Below, piece after piece: positions 38,001-38,861 of a DNA stretch of 38,861 bases. This DNA is from CAYLLN01 sp036496265 (GTDB lineage Bacteria; Planctomycetota; Planctomycetia; Pirellulales; Pirellulaceae): positions 1-38,861 of the forward strand of contig DASXLL010000273.1 in the NCBI GenBank assembly GCA_036496265.1, written 5' to 3'. The notes beneath the pieces were generated by a model. That model did not search any database and was not told the origin of the DNA. It worked only from the letters and a program-made list of their open reading frames with translations. Every line of letters starts with the position of its first letter. Within the stretch, counting starts at the first letter, position 1. The position numbers were made by a program, and so were the translations under genes.

Positions 38001-38861
38001 AGCGTTACCATCAGCCTGCAGGACTTGCCAAATCGGGCTCCAGGATACCTGTACAACGCGCTCGATCCGGCCTCGGCAACCGCGGACGGCAACTACGTCC
38101 TCAAGGGAGACAACAGCGGGATCATTCCGATTCAGCAGATCATTCTGGTCAACAATCCGCCGGTGCTGGGCCAAACGCCTACGGCCACGGTGCAACTCGT
38201 CTTTGCCTCTCCCTTGCCAGACGATCGATTTACGCTCACAGTCAACGACAACCTTACCGACCCGGCCAATAACAAGCTCGACGGCGAGAGTAATGCCGCC
38301 GAACCCAACGGCGGACCGAGCTTCCCCAGTGGGGACGGCCATGCCGGCGGTAATTTTATCAGCCGCTTCACGGTCGATAGTCGCCCGGAAATCGGCAATT
38401 ATTCTGCCGGTAGCGCGTTCATCGACATTAACGGCAATGATGTTATCGACCCGCAAGGCAACGCCGCCGATGCCACCAACCGCGACCTCACGTTCCAGAT
38501 CGGCACCGTTTCCGACGCCCTTTTCGCCGGCAAGTTTGAACCAGCCGCCGGCGCTGGCGTCAACGACAACGACGGGTTCGACAAGCTCGGTGCCTACGGC
38601 TATGACAACGTCGCGAAAAAGTATCGCTTCCTGCTCGATTTCAACCACGATGGAATCGGCGATCTGCGGGTCGTCAGCGCCTTCCAGGTCAACGGAACGC
38701 CCGTGGCCGGCAATTTTGCTCCCGGACACAACGGCGATGAAATTGGCCTCTTCGACGGCAAGAACTGGTATCTCGACAACGTCGGCGACAACCAGTTGCA
38801 CGTGAAGATCCCCAGCAACATGCGCGGCCAGCCGATCGTCGGCGATTTTAACGGCGACGGC
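35073..38861 (+). CDS. Giant secreted surface protein: LE..LE.RRLL motif, RTX-like, PPC and FG-GAP regions (partial)
   Basis: The frame is open for 1263 codons from ATG 35073 to the right edge. GAGGAG at 35055-35060 is 12 bases upstream; in-frame GTG 35070 would sit at 9. An Arg-rich N-terminus leads to L39EQLEDRRLLA49, the LEPR-XLL-type motif typical of long planctomycete surface proteins. Gly/Asp-rich calcium-binding repeats occur at about 278-310 and, as classical RTX nonapeptides, at about 579-637 (GGDGDDILTGGDGDNLL). A PPC-like domain spans about 782-926 (DPFEYNDTRLTAGQL ... DWYEFRP). Near the end are FG-GAP/VCBS-like repeats ('DFNHDGIGD', 'GDFNGDG'). The product is probably a calcium-binding adhesin or cell-surface structural protein. 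The missing C-terminus may hold more repeats or a dockerin or anchor. Cargo and partners are unknown. Confidence 0.88.
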   Translation, partial: MNVGITISKEHPTVGTRSNASLARQLRRRRGRKHYRPQLEQLEDRRLLAVITPVSFTAGDHEVNHLSLTADADWLTYNEDVPHGTIYLGAFNPDFLKSLQVTFTGNTNDHLTEMPITGDIEGLVAGLEELEVEAPLGVGVAEGELELDLTASLTANGHLVLAEPNGDLADETSQVDVSFSLLDAIRRLPDGTAIVPLSAASVAQILAIPTEIASDYTAKAALGAGPDLVSLAALEAILAGLGIGGAIAASSGDVTVDVGDQDDTVDLSTFVHNATILLGDGNDSVTLGLGNDTAQGGNGDDTFILIPTGTTTTKTLNGGNGADMIQIDGTPGDDIFTFAMGGVGNKDLIIKVSGDGPGTPVSTSIIPDFANQSIEQIVVTGDFGDDKFIVDDSHGAIPTRLTFQAGGGEDSLQLVGDPGANGFSVKSENLDFGSVPTFGGIHNLVMQDAAGNDVTQTIIYDGFDLNSEFIEDSIPGPLQIQSNYSSSTVLIGGSTESTDPDNPDFASIAVGVYGPIKFKNKTKLVYNGGIAGDGITIDAEALSKSNPTLTSFIVNCGAGDDSVDITTEPGPNLNIIVNGNGGDDALSGDVELHGGDGDDILTGGDGDNLLDGGPGDDQFDGGGGADTYLGGDGFDTILISGDQKNNQISVSQTSATLLARTVDGVSKTDSMPNQDLEDVRIDAGAGDDFINVQVADSLEATPDTSLRFDVDGDGGNDRLIVQDLGLGDFDILRPGADNHSGSVTIGSFQPVIYQDIQRLDITPIDSVSGGTGTDGLGRLKVFHPDPFEYNDTRLTAGQLQRVGQSSTSPTIDPGAVTTPFAVNGDEDWYEFRPAGTGTFQVKILFDKLATLDNGRPGLPGSGDLNLDIYDANGTLITSGVAASGGKAAVFGATNDPAFPQFNRIYVRVRGATPTSINLYDFDNIAGLVSGNPGSGVSNVDTFGPQVTNVQITGSPAYNLFGQKPGDAAQGPTPAVRSVTISLQDLPNRAPGYLYNALDPASATADGNYVLKGDNSGIIPIQQIILVNNPPVLGQTPTATVQLVFASPLPDDRFTLTVNDNLTDPANNKLDGESNAAEPNGGPSFPSGDGHAGGNFISRFTVDSRPEIGNYSAGSAFIDINGNDVIDPQGNAADATNRDLTFQIGTVSDALFAGKFEPAAGAGVNDNDGFDKLGAYGYDNVAKKYRFLLDFNHDGIGDLRVVSAFQVNGTPVAGNFAPGHNGDEIGLFDGKNWYLDNVGDNQLHVKIPSNMRGQPIVGDFNGDG

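Overview
This window almost certainly comes from a planctomycete (phylum Planctomycetota), probably from the Pirellulales side of the phylum; the order is inference. The evidence is the gene content. There are two DUF1592-type cytochrome/DUF1552 pairs and one DUF1549-DUF1553/DUF1501 pair, three exported sulfatases, EF-hand motifs attached to exported enzymes, a PQQ-propeller protein of more than 1300 residues, and a giant surface protein with the N-terminal LE..LE.RRLL motif. The DNA is GC-rich, so long antisense shadow ORFs are common. I saw no tRNA, rRNA, CRISPR array, transposase or phage gene.

Layout. 1-4346: the tail of a membrane-anchored protein, then a tight minus-strand operon reading modA-like, modB, modC, moaD and a MoeB/ThiF-like gene. 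Three junctions in it are 4-base ATGA overlaps. It joins molybdate-type uptake to the sulfur-carrier step of molybdenum cofactor synthesis. The binding protein is a tandem fusion of two ModA-like domains, and the E1-like enzyme has lost several expected active-site residues. 4347-5280: gene-free DNA with several hairpins and a recurring GCGCTAA-type motif. 5281-9228: an exported methyltransferase-like/PQQ-propeller/LamG-like fusion. 9229-9690: gene-free, with two repeat elements.

9691-14349: an unknown membrane protein, then a DUF1592 cytochrome and a Tat-exported DUF1552 protein. 14350-15070: relics of an SGNH hydrolase and, less surely, an amidohydrolase. 15071-22431: a small cupin-like protein, a sulfatase, a tandem CE15-like esterase whose second domain lacks its nucleophile, a second sulfatase, and an EF-hand alpha/beta hydrolase. 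22658-26107: an EF-hand DUF1549/1553 cytochrome followed by a Tat DUF1501 protein. 26336-27298: a BD-FAE-like esterase. 27637-32170: a three-gene minus-strand operon of DUF1592 cytochrome, DUF1552 and a DUF1080-like lectin-fold protein. 32715-34349: a third sulfatase carrying two C-terminal EF-hands. 35073 to the right edge: the first 1263 codons of a giant RTX/PPC/FG-GAP surface protein.

How it fits together (inference): 15-34 kb looks like a locus for attacking a sulfated, esterified polysaccharide outside the cytoplasm. Sulfatases remove sulfate and esterases remove ester links, while the haem-motif/Tat-protein pairs may carry out linked redox or hydrolytic steps. The best leads for something undescribed are the double-ModA/degenerate-MoeB operon, the exported methyltransferase-propeller fusion with an apparently permuted lectin fold, and the esterase-pseudoesterase tandem.
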